A stretch of 64,000 nucleotides of DNA from UBA1794 sp964439955 (lineage in GTDB: Bacteria > Bacteroidota > Bacteroidia > Bacteroidales > Bacteroidaceae). Position numbers and translations under genes: made by a program. This document shows positions 52,141-60,573 of the stretch, one piece after another (position 1 is the stretch's first letter; the number at the start of each line of letters is the position of its first letter). The stretch spans positions 1-64,000 of the forward strand of contig CAYTPX010000004.1 in NCBI GenBank assembly GCA_964439955.1, given 5' to 3'. The notes below the pieces were generated by a model. That model was not told the DNA's origin. It did not search any database and saw only the letters and a list, made by a program, of their open reading frames with translations.

Positions 52141-55029
52141 ATGATGAAGCGAATTACTTCTTTGATTGCTGCGGCCATAGTGGCCGTAGGGTTATCCCCG
52201 GCGATGGGACAGGAGTATGAGGATTATACCTCATACTTGGTGAACCCGAGCTTTACGGAAGGGGCGAGTACGGAAGTGGGCGATACTGCGAGTACGACCA
52301 GTGGCCGTGGCATTATTGTAGCCCCGACGGGGTGGAAAATGAGTTATTATACGGTCGCTTGGGATCGCCAGTTTTTAAGCTGGTCGGACTATGAGGCCAC
52401 TGCATCTTCTTTGGATGATTTCCAAATCCCGTTGTATTCTCCGCAGGATGGCGATGACGGGTTCTTCTTCCATGCAATGACCGGTGGTGAAACGCCTCCA
52501 GTTTATACGATGATGCAGACTGTGACCCTGCCCTCGGGGCGTTATGAACTGACCTATTATGGTATGTTGCTAAAGCGGACAACCATGGAGGCTGCGCCTA
52601 CTATCCGGGTGCAGACGGAAACACAGACTTTCTCTACCAACCTCCCGGTGTATGAATCGGATACCGTGCCCGCCGATTGGGATGCAGGCTCTGTTTCGTT
52701 TTACGTAGTCGAGGAAGGGGAAGTGAGCTTCGGGTTGTATTACGACATGCAATCTTCGTTGGAACAACAGCTCTACCTTGATAACTTCCAGCTCTACCGC
52801 ACGGCTGACGTGACGATGGCCGACATTATCGATGATATATTGGCGAGTGTGGACGATGCCATCAATGAACTGACCAATAAATTCTACGCAATGGATGAAA
52901 CCATCATCCCCGATGCTTGGATGGACCCGTTGGAGGATATTGAATTTAAAGTTTATACAGACACGATTTCCTCACTTACCGGCGGAGAATACTACTTGTC
53001 GTATGTCCAGGCTTGGAGTGCCCGTCTTGATTCCTTGGTTGATATGCGTAGTGAATTGCAGGTCTTGTCCGACTCGATGCAGTTGCTGATTGACGATGCA
53101 GCATACGATGGCCTTGAGGCTATCCAGACGGTGAAGGCGAATGCCGGTGAGTTGTTGGCCTCGAATCCCGACCTCGTGACCTTGGATGCCGCCATTACGG
53201 AAGCGGAAGATGCCATATTCGATTACCTCTGCAGTGGGCTTGTGAACGAGGCCACCTATGATGAGCCTTCCAACGTTACCAGCTTCTTTATTGTAAACCC
53301 GGGTGTGGACGGGACGGTAGACAAGGCGAACCCGGAAGGGTGGAGCATAACCACGAATTCGGATCAACCTTGGATTTATACCAGCGACCGTTATTATGCG
53401 GATGGGACTACGAATACGGGGACATACCTCAATACATGGCATCCCACGACAGGGTATGTGGAATACACGGCAACCCAGGTAATTACTTCGATGCCCATGG
53501 GTATTTATAAGTTGCAGGCTTTGGTGGCAGGTGATGGCACGCAAGGATGTTACCTCTTTGCCAAGGTTGGCGACACCTATTATTCTTCGATGGCTTCCTA
53601 CACCAGCACGACGCTGGACACCGTTGTAGTGGATAACATTCTCGTGCTGGAGGATGGCGACTCGATAACTATCGGTTTGACCTGCCAGGCAGAAGACTTG
53701 TGGAGCGGCGCGGCAGAGTTCGACGGGACTTTCATTAGCGGCGATGACTTCGAACTGTGGTACGAAGGTGGCGACCTTACCGTGCTGAAAGACGTCTTGC
53801 AGGAAGCCATCGACGAGCTGTCTGCCGTATTGGAGGCAGGTACTTATGATTCTGCCCTGAAGGGTGACGTGGCTGTCACGGAGTCCGTGCTCGCAAGCGC
53901 CCAGAGCGTAGTGGATAACGAGGAAGTCTCTTCCTATGGGACGGCCTTGATTGAGGTGAATGCCCAAACAGGCTTGCTCGACGCTTCTGTTTCGGCTGCT
54001 ACCGAGATTGTCGCATTGTGCGATTCTGCCAACCTCTTGATTGCCTCTTCAGCTGAAAAGATGGGCAGCGCGCTCGAAGCCTTGGAGGAGGAATGGAATT
54101 TCGCTACCGCTTGGGTAGTAAGCGAAGATGCCATCACGGACGATGCGGATGCCGTTATCGAAAGTTTGACGAAGGCTTTGACCGCGGCCAATGATTCCAT
54201 CAACATGTATGACCGGATGAACATAGAACCGGGTGATGTTACCTACACCTTATTGGTTAATCCTGATTGCGATGAAGGTACGTCAGGTGAGCCGGAATCC
54301 GAAGGCTATATTTTTGAAACCACTGGTAGCGCTTATCTCGTATGGGCTTCTGAGGACGATGCCTTCTTGGCCGAACCCCATGGACACCTCTGCTTCTGGA
54401 GCGGCAGGCTTCCTGCCGATAGCGTAGGCTTCAATGTGTACCAGATTGTAGGCAACGTGCCGAGCGGTTACTACCGCATGACGGCCATGGCCGTGGTTGG
54501 TGCTGCGGGTGAAACTGCCCCCGACACGACCTTCTCGAACGGCAACGTAGTGTTCTATGCTGTGGGCGATGTAAACCATGAGGTACAGGTTCCGCTCCGC
54601 CATGCTTGCTATGAGAACGGCGATACGCTGACCACTTCTTCCACCGGCGAAGATTCGTTAAAGCTCTACTGCAACGAAGTTTACCCGTACACCCTCGACA
54701 ACATCCTTGTCAACCACGGTGAATTCAAGTTCGGCATGAAGACGATTGGCCCGATGAATGTGACTACCGCGCGTATCTATGGCTTCACGCTCGAGTACCT
54801 GTCGGCTGTCGATTATGAGCCTTATCCCGATGCCATCCAAGAGGTAGGCGTAGACGCCGCCACGCTGAAGGCATACGCGAAGAACGGCTACATCATCGTG
54901 GAGACCGACGAGCCATACGAAGTGTACTCCGTGAGCGGCGGGGCAGCCATGGACCCGGATATGCAGTTCGTGCCCGGTGTCTACATCGTGAAGGCTGGCT
55001 CGAAGACGGTAAAGGTATTGGTTGATTGA
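52141..55029 (+). CDS. secreted modular protein with three carbohydrate-binding-like domains and a sorting-like tail
   Basis: A 962-residue exported protein, signal peptide ending near SPAMGQ. Three domains share a pattern: a YLVNPSF-like opening, GW or W, PSGxYxL, then a D-N/D-F-L strand (starts near residues 30, 380 and 700). They resemble galactose-binding beta-sandwich modules. Helical Asp/Ala-rich linkers, FIVAR-like in look, separate them. No catalytic motif was recognised. The last 70 residues (YEVYSVSG, FVPGVYIVKAGSKTVKVLVD) resemble C-terminal sorting domains of type IX secretion or similar tails. I infer a surface-attached or secreted adhesin or glycan-binding protein. Codon use is more AT-rich at the start than in its neighbours. 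A terminator follows. Confidence 0.7.
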   Translation: MMKRITSLIAAAIVAVGLSPAMGQEYEDYTSYLVNPSFTEGASTEVGDTASTTSGRGIIVAPTGWKMSYYTVAWDRQFLSWSDYEATASSLDDFQIPLYSPQDGDDGFFFHAMTGGETPPVYTMMQTVTLPSGRYELTYYGMLLKRTTMEAAPTIRVQTETQTFSTNLPVYESDTVPADWDAGSVSFYVVEEGEVSFGLYYDMQSSLEQQLYLDNFQLYRTADVTMADIIDDILASVDDAINELTNKFYAMDETIIPDAWMDPLEDIEFKVYTDTISSLTGGEYYLSYVQAWSARLDSLVDMRSELQVLSDSMQLLIDDAAYDGLEAIQTVKANAGELLASNPDLVTLDAAITEAEDAIFDYLCSGLVNEATYDEPSNVTSFFIVNPGVDGTVDKANPEGWSITTNSDQPWIYTSDRYYADGTTNTGTYLNTWHPTTGYVEYTATQVITSMPMGIYKLQALVAGDGTQGCYLFAKVGDTYYSSMASYTSTTLDTVVVDNILVLEDGDSITIGLTCQAEDLWSGAAEFDGTFISGDDFELWYEGGDLTVLKDVLQEAIDELSAVLEAGTYDSALKGDVAVTESVLASAQSVVDNEEVSSYGTALIEVNAQTGLLDASVSAATEIVALCDSANLLIASSAEKMGSALEALEEEWNFATAWVVSEDAITDDADAVIESLTKALTAANDSINMYDRMNIEPGDVTYTLLVNPDCDEGTSGEPESEGYIFETTGSAYLVWASEDDAFLAEPHGHLCFWSGRLPADSVGFNVYQIVGNVPSGYYRMTAMAVVGAAGETAPDTTFSNGNVVFYAVGDVNHEVQVPLRHACYENGDTLTTSSTGEDSLKLYCNEVYPYTLDNILVNHGEFKFGMKTIGPMNVTTARIYGFTLEYLSAVDYEPYPDAIQEVGVDAATLKAYAKNGYIIVETDEPYEVYSVSGGAAMDPDMQFVPGVYIVKAGSKTVKVLVD

Positions 55030-55041
55030 CCCCTCTTTGGG

Positions 55042-55076
55042 AAGGCTGTGCCCGGCAGGGCACAGCCTTTTTTTTT
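55042..55076 (+). terminator. terminator of the secreted modular protein gene
   Basis: AAGGCTGTGCCC pairs perfectly with GGGCACAGCCTT around a 4-base loop, followed by a long T-run. Confidence 0.92.
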
Positions 55077-55108
55077 GTTTCTACCCCACAAAAAAACGAA
55101 ACTTCTAA

Positions 55109-56467
55109 ATGGCTGAAAAAATCCACCAAACGCTGCGTGATTCGAAGGCCGCTCGTTGGACGGCCTTGGCAGTCGTTGCTTTTACGATGTTGTGCGGTTA
55201 TTTCCTGACCGACGTCATGGCTCCCCTTAAACCCATGCTGGAGGAAGAATTGCTCTGGAGCAGTACGGACTACGGCCTCTTTACGAGTGCCTACGGGTGG
55301 TTCAACGTGTTCCTGTTGATGCTCATCTTTGGCGGCATCATCCTCGACAAGATGGGCATCCGCTTCACAGGAGTGGGGGCATGCCTCTTCATGGTGGCCG
55401 GGTGTGCCATTAAGTACGGCGCCATTTCCGGCCTCATTCCCCTCGAAGGGACGGTGGTTGCCGGCATGAAGGGGCAAGTGGCCGTGGCCGCTTTGGGCTA
55501 TGCCCTCTTCGGGGTGGGCGTGGAAGTGGCCGGAATCACGGTCAGCAAAATCATCGTCAAGTGGTTCAAAGGCTACGAGATGGCCTTGGCCATGGGGCTG
55601 GAGATGGCCACCGCCCGTTTGGGCACGATGCTCGCCATGTCCGTCAGCGTGCCTTTCGCCAAGTATTGCCACGACGTTTCCGCCCCCGTCCTGCTCTGCC
55701 TCGTCCTGCTGTGTATCGGCTTGATAGCCTTCATCGTCTACACCTTCATGGACCGCCGCTTGGAGGCCTCCATCGGGAAGGAAGAGAAACCGGCCGACGA
55801 CCCGTTCCGCATGGGCGACATCGTGCTCATCGTGCGCAACCGCGGCTTTTGGTTGATTGCCGTCCTGTGTGTCTTGTTCTACTCGGCGGTGTTCCCTTTC
55901 CTGAAGTACGCCACCGACTTGATGGTCAATAAGTACGGTGTCGGCCCGGAACTGGCCGGCCTCATCCCGAGCCTGCTGCCGCTGGGCACGCTTTTCCTCA
56001 CCCCGTTTTTCGGCAACCTCTACGACCGGCGGGGCAAGGGGGCTTCCATCATGGTCCTCGGGGCGGTCATGCTCATCGTCGTGCATGTGTTTTTTGCCCT
56101 CCCGCTGCTCAACTATTGGTGGTTTGCCACGGTCGTAATGGTCGTTCTGGGCATTGCCTTTTCCCTCGTGCCTTCGGCCATGTGGCCTTCCGTGCCCAAG
56201 ATTATTCCCGAGAAGCAGCTCGGGACGGCCTATTCGCTCATCTTCTGGGTGCAGAACTGGGGGCTGATGGGCGTGCCCGCCCTCATCGGTTGGGTGCTCG
56301 ACCGCTACTGCAAGCTGGGGGGCGAGGGGCAACCGGCCTATGATTATACGCTCCCGATGGTTATTTTTGCCAGTTTCGGGATTTTGGCCCTTGTTGTCGC
56401 CCTGATGCTGAAGGCCGAAGACCGCAAGAAGGGGTACGGCTTGGAAGAACCGAACCTCAAGAAATGA
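55109..56467 (+). CDS. major facilitator superfamily transporter (MFSD1-like)
   Basis: A 452-residue inner membrane transporter with twelve predicted helices. The motif-A-like FGGIILDKMGIRFTG lies after helix 2 and its repeat FGNLYDRRGKGASIM after helix 8. It looks like the MFS group containing eukaryotic MFSD1 and many Bacteroidetes homologues (GYFLTDVMAPLKPMLEEELL at the start). Substrate is not readable, although peptides or organic acids are possible. No promoter was found between the preceding terminator and the start, which are only 32 bases apart, so expression may rely on readthrough. A bidirectional terminator follows. Confidence 0.87.
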   Translation: MAEKIHQTLRDSKAARWTALAVVAFTMLCGYFLTDVMAPLKPMLEEELLWSSTDYGLFTSAYGWFNVFLLMLIFGGIILDKMGIRFTGVGACLFMVAGCAIKYGAISGLIPLEGTVVAGMKGQVAVAALGYALFGVGVEVAGITVSKIIVKWFKGYEMALAMGLEMATARLGTMLAMSVSVPFAKYCHDVSAPVLLCLVLLCIGLIAFIVYTFMDRRLEASIGKEEKPADDPFRMGDIVLIVRNRGFWLIAVLCVLFYSAVFPFLKYATDLMVNKYGVGPELAGLIPSLLPLGTLFLTPFFGNLYDRRGKGASIMVLGAVMLIVVHVFFALPLLNYWWFATVVMVVLGIAFSLVPSAMWPSVPKIIPEKQLGTAYSLIFWVQNWGLMGVPALIGWVLDRYCKLGGEGQPAYDYTLPMVIFASFGILALVVALMLKAEDRKKGYGLEEPNLKK

Positions 56468-56493
56468 GGCTCCGCCTCTTGTGGGGCGTAAGG

Positions 56494-56540
56494 AAACCCC
56501 GCCTGGCAGGACCATGGTCCTCTGCCAGGCGGGGTTTTTT
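56494..56540. terminator. bidirectional terminator between MFS and GT2 genes
   Basis: ACCCCGCCTGGCAG pairs with CTGCCAGGCGGGGT around GGACCATGGTCC, itself palindromic, with A/T tracts on both sides. Confidence 0.9.
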
Positions 56541-56578
56541 GCGTCGGGCTTTGGGCGGGAAAGGCCGCGGCGGCCTGT

Positions 56579-57667
56579 TCAGAGCCGCGGCCTGGGCAGG
56601 GGGACGCAGCGGGACAGTGCGGCGCGCAGGCTGCTGAGGGCACGGCGGACGCGCTGTGCCCAGCCCGGGGCGCGCCCGGCTTGGGCCGCGGTTGAGCGTT
56701 GTGCCTCGGCATAGCGCCGGTAGACTTCTTCCTTCCCGGGATAGGGCAGGCGTGCCAGAGTGCCGAGGCTTTTCGCTATTTCTGCCTGCGTTCCTTCTGG
56801 AAGGCCTTGCCCCTTTCCCGGGGCAGCGGCTGCACTTTCCCCGGAAGGGGCTTCCGCCGCCTCCAGCCGCTCCAGGCGTGCCAACCCGTTGAGGCAGGTG
56901 GCGAGCAGGCGGTCGCAGGCCTCGTGGTTGCCGCGCCCGGCGAAGTAGGCGATGAGCAGGAGGCGTATGCCGCAGGCTATGCGGGTGCTTTTCCCGATGC
57001 CTGCCGTGCTCCAGATGGCGCCCGCGTGCTGGCGGTAGACGGCCATGGGGCGGCGCATGTAGCGCGCCTTGCCGTATTGGAGGTTGAGCAGGTGCATGGC
57101 GTAGTCGTAGGTGGGCACTTGCGCGAACCACCCGGGCAGGGGGCCGAAGAGGCCGCGCCGCCAGAGGGCGGACACGTTGGTAATGGAGCAATGCGCGGCC
57201 AAGTCGGGCAATGTGACGTCGCGTTTCCCGAACTTGCCCCCGTTGCTCAGGCTCTTCACCCCCGTGTCGGAGTAGTAGTTGATGACGCGGTGGAAGCAGA
57301 GCGCGTAGTCCGGGTGGGCGTCGAGCCAGCGCACTTGGCGGCGGAGCTTGTGCTTGGAGCACCACCAGTCGTCGCCCTCGCAGATGGCCACGTATTCGCC
57401 GCGCAAGGTGGCGTAGGCATCCATGAAGTTGCGCGCCATGCCCTTGTTCGCGGCGTTGCGCACGTAGCGGATGAGGCCGGGGTAGCGCGCGGCCCAGGCG
57501 CGGCAGCGGGCTTCGGTGCCGTCGGTGCTGTGGTCGTCGGCTATGACGAGTTCGTAGGGGAAGGGGCACTTTTGCCGTATGACGCCGCAGATGGCATCGT
57601 CGATGTACGGCTCGTGGTTGTAGGTGAGCATGAGCACGCTCACCTTCGGGGGGTGGTTCTCGTTCAT
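56579..57667 (-). CDS. GT2-family glycosyltransferase
   Basis: A 362-residue GT-A transferase for surface polysaccharide synthesis. MNENHPPKVSVLMLTYNHEP opens the fold, ADDHSTDGTE and CEGDDWW provide nucleotide and DxD metal sites, and YDYAMHLL and AVYRQHAGAIW follow in the second half. Its ATG overlaps the stop of the preceding GT2 gene by four bases. Residues about 271-292 (APSGESAAAAPGKGQGLPEG) are encoded by palindromic copy J, in frame, in a poorly conserved C-terminal extension. The remaining tail is rich in Arg and Ala. Sugar donor and acceptor are unknown. Confidence 0.85.
   Translation of the reverse strand: MNENHPPKVSVLMLTYNHEPYIDDAICGVIRQKCPFPYELVIADDHSTDGTEARCRAWAARYPGLIRYVRNAANKGMARNFMDAYATLRGEYVAICEGDDWWCSKHKLRRQVRWLDAHPDYALCFHRVINYYSDTGVKSLSNGGKFGKRDVTLPDLAAHCSITNVSALWRRGLFGPLPGWFAQVPTYDYAMHLLNLQYGKARYMRRPMAVYRQHAGAIWSTAGIGKSTRIACGIRLLLIAYFAGRGNHEACDRLLATCLNGLARLERLEAAEAPSGESAAAAPGKGQGLPEGTQAEIAKSLGTLARLPYPGKEEVYRRYAEAQRSTAAQAGRAPGWAQRVRRALSSLRAALSRCVPLPRPRL
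56793..56855. repeat. palindromic element, copy J, inside a GT2 gene
   Basis: Three small palindromes in a row: CCTTC-TG-GAAGG, GCCCC-TTTCCC-GGGGC and CTTTCC-CC-GGAAG. On the minus strand it reads CCTTCCGGGGAAAGTGC, matching the core of copy A. It keeps the frame open. Confidence 0.6.
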
Positions 57668-58575
57668 TTCGGGTGGGTCATTGCTGCTTGGTAGAGGTCG
57701 GGCACGGTCTTGCCCCGCAGCCCTTGCCAGACACCTGCGGCGAGGGCGCGCAGCTTGCCGGCTTTGTTTTGCTCCACGCACAGGATGCGTACCGCACGGC
57801 GCAGGATGAAGAGCTTGGCGATGTAGCGCACGTCGTATTCCGGGTAGAGGCGTTTGAGGCAAAGGAAGTTGCGGGCTATGTAATACGTCCGCGCCGGGGC
57901 GTAGTCGTAACCCTCCAGTGTCCAGAAGAGGAAACGCTTGCGGTAGGGGTTGCCTAACCGGTGGTAGAGTTTCCCGGCTTCGGAGAGCCCGATTTTGCCG
58001 CCGTGGCGGTGGATGCGCAGGCAGTATTCCGTGTCGATGGCGTCCATCACGAAATCGGCGCGGAACAGTCCTATCCGGCGCAGGGTAGAAACCGGGACCA
58101 GGCTGCCCGAGATGATGGTGTCGGGCACTTCGCGGATAGATGCCCCGCCCTCCGTTTCGGGGGGAGGGGCGGGGTTGCCGCCCGTTTCCGCGGGTGGGTC
58201 GGCATGGATGCGGCGGGGGGTGAAGAGGAGAAAGCCGCGCCCGTGGGGGCAACGGCACGCGCTTTGCACGTAGGGTGCGAAGCTCCCCGGGGCGAAGCGG
58301 CTGTCCTGGTCCATGGTGAGCAGGTGGGTGTAGCCATTCTCCTGGGCATAGCGCGCGGCGGCGTTGAGGGCGGGGCCGATTCCCGTGTTCTCCCCCCGGC
58401 GGACGTGCACTACCTTTTCGTCCCCGGCGAGGGGCAACGGGGCATTGGCCGCGCCGGGCGGGGTGTTGTCCCACAGGATAAGCCCGTCCAAGCCGTCGAG
58501 GTAGGAGCGGATGTTGGCCTCGGTCTGGGGCGAGGGGTAGTAGAGGGTGACGACCCCGAGTAGGCGTGTTTTCAT
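57664..58575 (-). CDS. GT2-family glycosyltransferase, rhamnosyltransferase-like
   Basis: A 303-residue GT-A enzyme. It starts MKTRLLGVVTLYYPSPQTEA and contains LILWDNTP, GENTGIGPALNAAARYA and LLTMDQDSRF (the DxD site), then VMDAIDTEYCLRIHRHGGKI. This is the pattern of WbbL/RfbN-like rhamnosyltransferases of O-antigen and capsule loci. It overlaps the flippase gene at its start and the next GT2 gene at its stop, both by four bases, forming a tightly coupled set. Linkage made is unknown. Confidence 0.87.
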   Translation of the reverse strand: MKTRLLGVVTLYYPSPQTEANIRSYLDGLDGLILWDNTPPGAANAPLPLAGDEKVVHVRRGENTGIGPALNAAARYAQENGYTHLLTMDQDSRFAPGSFAPYVQSACRCPHGRGFLLFTPRRIHADPPAETGGNPAPPPETEGGASIREVPDTIISGSLVPVSTLRRIGLFRADFVMDAIDTEYCLRIHRHGGKIGLSEAGKLYHRLGNPYRKRFLFWTLEGYDYAPARTYYIARNFLCLKRLYPEYDVRYIAKLFILRRAVRILCVEQNKAGKLRALAAGVWQGLRGKTVPDLYQAAMTHPK

Positions 58576-60035
58576 ACGGCAGCTTTCCTTTTGAATAACA
58601 TGTGCAGGCTCTCGCGGAAGATGGCAGAGTCGCTCCACCAGAGCAGCAGGCAGTAGGCCGCCGCCGCTGTGGCGACCTTCAGGGCCAGCCGTGCCACGGG
58701 CGGCCACCCGCCGCAGGCCGCCGCCGCAAGCGCTGCCGCCCCGAGGGCGAGCAGGGTGAACAAGAGGTAGGGGGCTACGTCGCGGAGCGCGTCGGGCAGG
58801 CGTAGCCCGATGAGCCGGCCTGCGGTGAAGTGCCAGACGAAGAACCACACGATGGCCAGTGCCGCGTGGCCGCAGAGCATGGCCTCTATGCCGCGGTTGC
58901 AGAGGAGCACGGCGGCCGCGATTTGCAGGGCGGCGAGGCTGGTCGTGTTGCGCATGTAGAGGCCGGAGCGCCCTTCGCTGTTGGCCAAGTTCCCGTAGAG
59001 GATGGATAGGGGCGTGAAGGCTCCCCCCAGGCAGAGCAGGCGCAACATGGGCACGCTTCCCATCCATTTGGCGCCGACGGTGAGGAAAATGAACTCGGGG
59101 GCGGCCAAAGCCAGCCCCAGCATGCAGGGAAAGGAGACAAACGCCGCGAAACGGAGCATTTTGCGGAAGACGCGCAGGCTGCGCGCCGGGTCTTCCCTGA
59201 CTTTGGCGAGCACGGGCTGGGCCACGTTGTTCACCATGCCCGACAGGGTGGCGTAGCCCATCGTGTTCCACTTGAAGGCTTGTGTGAACAGTCCCACGTC
59301 CGACATGCGGTAGAAGCGGCCCAAGAGCAGGGGAAAGAAGGTATTGTTCAGCGTATTGAGCAGGTTGGTCAGCATGAGCTTGCTCCCGAAGGCCAGCATG
59401 CCCCGCAGCGGGCGGAAGTCGGCCCGCCACAACGGCGTGGGACGCCAAGGGGTCTTGCGCCAATAGTAGAGGCAAGTGAACGAAATGTAGGCCAAGTTCT
59501 GCGTGGCCATGCCCCAATAGGCGAATCCTTGCCAGGCGAGGATGACCCCGAGCATGCCGGAGAAGAGAAGGCCGAAGGCCGTTCCTAAAGACCGTTGCTT
59601 GACTTGGAGATTGCGGTAGAGGTAGGCTAACGGGGCGCAAGAGAGGGAGCTGACGACGAAGCCGAGGAAGACGTAACGGGCCAGGCTCGTGAGGCGCGGC
59701 TCGTGGTAGTAGGCGGAAATGAGCGGCGCGCACAGGAAAAGCAGCGCGTACAAGGCCAGGCTCACGAGGAAGCTGAACCAAAAGACGGCGTTGTAGTCCT
59801 CCGGGCGGGCTTCCTTCTTGTTGGCCATGGCTGCTATCAGCCCGCCTTCTTGCAGGGAACCGGCCAAGGCGGTAAAGACTGTGAGGACGCCCACCATGCC
59901 GTAGTCGGAAGTAGAGAGCAGGCGGGCCAGGATGATGCCGAAGAGCAGGTTGAGGCCCTGCATCATGCCGTTGCCCAATATGCTCCATAGGATGCTCCGC
60001 GCTGTCTTCTGTTTCAGGCTCTCGTTGTCGGTCAT
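58572..60035 (-). CDS. Wzx-like lipid-linked oligosaccharide flippase
   Basis: A 487-residue MOP/PST-superfamily membrane protein with about 14 helices, starting MTDNESLKQKTARSILWSIL. The ILARLLSTSDYGMVGVLTVF segment and the later FSFLVSLALYALLF helices are typical of WzxC-type proteins, which move undecaprenyl-linked repeat units across the inner membrane. It overlaps the downstream GT2 gene by four bases and follows the DUF3783 gene by 32 bases. No polymerase (Wzy) gene was seen in the window. Confidence 0.9.
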   Translation of the reverse strand: MTDNESLKQKTARSILWSILGNGMMQGLNLLFGIILARLLSTSDYGMVGVLTVFTALAGSLQEGGLIAAMANKKEARPEDYNAVFWFSFLVSLALYALLFLCAPLISAYYHEPRLTSLARYVFLGFVVSSLSCAPLAYLYRNLQVKQRSLGTAFGLLFSGMLGVILAWQGFAYWGMATQNLAYISFTCLYYWRKTPWRPTPLWRADFRPLRGMLAFGSKLMLTNLLNTLNNTFFPLLLGRFYRMSDVGLFTQAFKWNTMGYATLSGMVNNVAQPVLAKVREDPARSLRVFRKMLRFAAFVSFPCMLGLALAAPEFIFLTVGAKWMGSVPMLRLLCLGGAFTPLSILYGNLANSEGRSGLYMRNTTSLAALQIAAAVLLCNRGIEAMLCGHAALAIVWFFVWHFTAGRLIGLRLPDALRDVAPYLLFTLLALGAAALAAAACGGWPPVARLALKVATAAAAYCLLLWWSDSAIFRESLHMLFKRKAAV

Positions 60036-60067
60036 GGGGGGAAGAGGGGCAGGTTAGGGAAGGTTTT

Positions 60068-60460
60068 CTACGGGCGGGCCCGGCGCATCGCGTCGCGTTC
60101 GGCCATGAGTTCCCGGCGCAGGCGGATGGAGTCCCACCCGCTGTTGTACGGCGTGAGGGCGGCCTTTAGCTCTATTTTCTCCAGCCCTGCGGCGCGGTAG
60201 GACTGGAGGAAACGCGCGAGGGCGGCGTTGGTGAAGCCTTTGAAGAGCAGCATTTCTTCGGGAAACGGGGGCGGGCCTTGGGGTGAACCGTTGCCCGCAC
60301 CGGCATCGGCCACGGGGAGCAGGGCGAGGGGCAGCGTGTAATGGCGGGGCTGGATGGCAAAGTAGGCCGCGCCTTCGCCTGTGCAAAGCCGGCGCAGGGC
60401 TTCGGCTTTTGCGTGGGAAATGCTGTAGCCGAGGACGAGAGGTACGGGGGTGTCGGACAT
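60068..60460 (-). CDS. DUF3783-domain protein
   Basis: A 130-residue small protein. After VPLVLGYSISHAKAEALRRL, the second half carries PEEMLLFKGFTNAALARFLQ and KIELKAALTPYNSGWDSIRL, the hallmark of DUF3783. Function unknown. The ATG at 60460 is used because upstream in-frame codons run into palindromic copy K and look unconserved. It sits between metG and the flippase gene in the same direction. Confidence 0.78.
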   Translation of the reverse strand: MSDTPVPLVLGYSISHAKAEALRRLCTGEGAAYFAIQPRHYTLPLALLPVADAGAGNGSPQGPPPFPEEMLLFKGFTNAALARFLQSYRAAGLEKIELKAALTPYNSGWDSIRLRRELMAERDAMRRARP

Positions 60461-60502
60461 GGGGTATGGAGGTATTTGCGCGGAGGGTTGGGGGAAACGG
60501 GC

Positions 60503-60563
60503 GGAAGGGGCAACGCTTTTGCCGGAAAACGCCGGGGCTTCCGGGCAAAAGCGCTGCGCTTCC
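60503..60563. repeat. palindromic element, copy K, after metG
   Basis: CGCTTTTGCC (60514-60523) pairs with GGCAAAAGCG (60544-60553), with outer GGAAG/CTTCC pairs and a GGAAAACGCC loop. It begins 11 bases past the metG stop on the minus strand and could act as its terminator or as an RNA stabiliser. Confidence 0.7.
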
Positions 60564-60573
60564 GTGAAATCGC

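Noticed and set aside
57664..59988. A 774-codon frame spanning the GT2 gene and the flippase region
   Set aside because: Only the last 303 codons are the real GT2 gene; the rest is out of frame with the flippase, whose own frame shows clear membrane helices.
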